Shown one piece after another: positions 62,490 to 64,000 of a DNA stretch of 64,000 nucleotides. The notes below the pieces were generated by a model that worked only from the letters and a program-made list of their open reading frames with translations, had not been told where the DNA came from and made no database searches. How positions within the stretch are numbered: the stretch's first letter is position 1; each line of letters opens with the position of its first letter. Location: positions 1,054,001 to 1,118,000 of the forward strand of contig CAVYGS010000004.1 in NCBI GenBank assembly GCA_963768185.1, written 5' to 3'. This DNA comes from Palsa-461 sp963768185. GTDB lineage: Bacteria > Actinomycetota > Acidimicrobiia > Acidimicrobiales > RAAP-2. Position numbers and translations under genes: made by a program.

Positions 62490-64000
62490 TCACTCGGGAG
62501 TCGTCACCCGATCCTCGCGGTCCTTGGTGATGGGCATGGCGGCCGACCCGGGCCCGCGGTCGGGCGCCATCGTGACCGGCGCTCCGCGCTCAGGTTCGGG
62601 CCGACCGGCGAGACGGTAGATCTCACTCCCGTCGACCGTCTCCTTGGTCATCAGGAGTTGGATTACACTGTCGAGCACGTCACGATGGTCCTTGAGCACC
62701 GCCGTCGCGCGCTGCTCGGCCTGTCGGAGCAGCTTTGCGACCTCGTCGTCGATGAGCGCCTGGGTGCGCTCGGCGAATGGCCGTGAGGAAAGCCCCGGGC
62801 CACCCTGATCGAGGAACACCGATCCACCTTCCGGGTAGCCGACGGGGCCAACAGCCGACGAGAGCCCAAACTCCCTGACCATCTTGGTCGCCAAGTCGGT
62901 GGCTTTTGCGAGGTCGTTGCTCGCCCCGGTCGAGCCCTGTCCCAGCACGACCAGCTCGCTCGCCCGTCCCCCGAGGAAGACCGCCAGCATGTCGTGGAGG
63001 TAGTCCTCGCCATAGAGGTGGCGTTCGACGATTGGGAGCTGTTCGGTGACCCCAAGGGTTTGGCCGGCCGGGAGGATCGTGACCTTGGCGATTGGGTCGG
63101 CCTTGGGCGAGTACACGGCAACCAGGGCATGACCGGCCTCGTGGACGGCGACCGCGTGCTTCTCCTCGTCCAACAGCACATTGGAACCCTCGCGTCGCCC
63201 GAGGATGATTCGGTCCCGCGCCTGGTCGAAGTCAGCGGCCACGATGATCTCGCGGTTGGCACGCACTGCGACGATGGCCGCCTCATTAACAAGGTTGGCG
63301 AGGTCGGCGCCGGAAAACCCCGGTGTGCCCCGCGCGACGACGTCAAGGTCCACGGTGGCATCGAGTCGCTTCCCGCGCGCATGCACGGCGAGGATCGCGG
63401 CTCGCTCGGCGAGCGTGGGCAGCGGAATGACGATCTGTCGGTCGAAACGACCGGGACGCAGGAGTGCGGGATCGAGCACTTCGGGGCGGTTGGTTGCGGC
63501 CAGCACAATGATGCCGGTAGCCGGGTCGAACCCGTCCATTTCCGCTAGGAGTTGATTGAGCGTCTGCTCGCGCTCGTCGTTCGAGACCATCGCACCGGTC
63601 CCGCTGCGTCGCTGGCCGATCGCATCGACCTCGTCCACGAAGATGATCGCAGGCGCCCGCTTGCGCGCCTGCTCGAAGAGGTCACGCACACGGGCGGCTC
63701 CGACACCGACGAACATCTCCACGAAGCTCGAACCAGTGACCGAGAAGAACGGGACGTTCGCCTCGCCGGCCATCGCGCGTGCGAGCAGCGTCTTGCCGGT
63801 TCCAGGAGGACCGACCATGAGGACACCACGCGGGGCCATGGCCCCGGCCTTCGCGTACCGCTCCGGCTGGCGCAGGAAGTCGACGACCTCGCGGACCTCA
63901 AACTTGGCCCCTTCGTAGCCCGCCACGTCGGAGAACTTCGTGTTGGGCCGCTCCTCGTCGAAGACCTTTGCCCGCGAACGTCCAACACCGAACGCACCCT
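62490..64000 (-). CDS. ftsH: ATP-dependent zinc metalloprotease FtsH, 5' partial
   Basis: Membrane AAA+ protease degrading damaged or regulatory proteins. The frame is open past the right edge. Visible are FSDVAGYEGAKFEV, Walker A VGPPGTGKTLLA, the pore motif region SFVEMFVGVGAARV, Walker B IIFVDEVDAIGQRR, the second region of homology ATNRPEVLDPALLRPGRFDR and the zinc motif AVHEAGHALVAVY. The N-terminal membrane helices lie outside the window. The C-terminus is rather long after the last helix, with a charged tail. Confidence 0.95.
   Translation of the reverse strand, partial: GAFGVGRSRAKVFDEERPNTKFSDVAGYEGAKFEVREVVDFLRQPERYAKAGAMAPRGVLMVGPPGTGKTLLARAMAGEANVPFFSVTGSSFVEMFVGVGAARVRDLFEQARKRAPAIIFVDEVDAIGQRRSGTGAMVSNDEREQTLNQLLAEMDGFDPATGIIVLAATNRPEVLDPALLRPGRFDRQIVIPLPTLAERAAILAVHARGKRLDATVDLDVVARGTPGFSGADLANLVNEAAIVAVRANREIIVAADFDQARDRIILGRREGSNVLLDEEKHAVAVHEAGHALVAVYSPKADPIAKVTILPAGQTLGVTEQLPIVERHLYGEDYLHDMLAVFLGGRASELVVLGQGSTGASNDLAKATDLATKMVREFGLSSAVGPVGYPEGGSVFLDQGGPGLSSRPFAERTQALIDDEVAKLLRQAEQRATAVLKDHRDVLDSVIQLLMTKETVDGSEIYRLAGRPEPERGAPVTMAPDRGPGSAAMPITKDREDRVTTPE

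Noticed and set aside
1..64000. CRISPR arrays, phage structural genes or a biosynthetic cluster
   Set aside because: No regularly spaced repeats, no capsid, portal or integrase genes, and no NRPS/PKS modules were seen on either strand.

Overview
The window is high-GC DNA of actinobacterial character. Supporting signs are GTG and TTG starts, a membrane-anchored MurF variant, a BTAD-type regulator, an actinobacterial-style LexA site, DosR/OsdR-like boxes and many acyl-CoA genes. An uncultured member of the Acidimicrobiia or a relative is my best guess, but there is no 16S gene to test it.

Layout. 1-2425: cell-wall genes murF (5' cut by the window edge and frameshifted) and ddl. 2583-6242: a minus-strand three-gene operon (helix-turn-helix protein, membrane protein, BTAD regulator) that is full of frameshifts although every fragment is still recognisable. 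6282-11781: housekeeping and hypothetical genes (CHAP amidase, lipoprotein, inositol monophosphatase, flavoprotein, purU). 11906-11982: tRNA-Val(TAC), followed by a 5'-truncated Rhs tail and a TPR protein. 15127-16632: a beheaded ABC ATPase gene and a permease whose last helix is put out of frame by an 8-bp tandem repeat. 16647-17167: two small divergent genes around a LexA-like palindrome. 17727-25804: mixed metabolic and membrane genes (VOC protein, zinc-ribbon protein, MFS transporter, PIG-L deacetylase, channel-like protein).

26205-31815 is an insertion-sequence island. A decayed IS1182-type element, an intact IS1182-type element and an IS1380-type element are each bordered by CTAG. The IS1380 element splits a membrane-protein gene, and precise removal restores its reading frame. 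At 35657-37300 an IS110-family element splits a second small gene. Removing it at a CT dinucleotide restores a clean 130-codon protein, and its upstream non-coding segment is a candidate bridge RNA.

37611-47397 is mostly acyl-CoA and hydrolase metabolism: a TetR regulator, amidohydrolase, GH29 fucosidase, VOC protein, tandem CoA-transferase, DUF35 protein with a thiolase-like partner, and an esterase. 47604-51527 is an arsenic/chromate module: a divergent ArsR, then arsI, an aquaporin gene, arsC and a small membrane protein on the other strand, plus chrA. 52730-57544 returns to acyl-CoA and reductase genes, including a CoA-transferase whose halves look swapped. 57685-58334 is a VapBC-type toxin-antitoxin pair. 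The right end holds a TauD-type dioxygenase, a DUF1003-like protein, a DoxX gene behind two DosR-like boxes, a PPOX protein and ftsH running off the edge.

The strongest unusual signals are the IS110 insertion with its possible guide RNA, the CTAG-bounded IS island with a reconstructable interrupted gene, the repeat-controlled ABC permease end, the LexA-flanked small gene pair and the localised decay of the BTAD operon.
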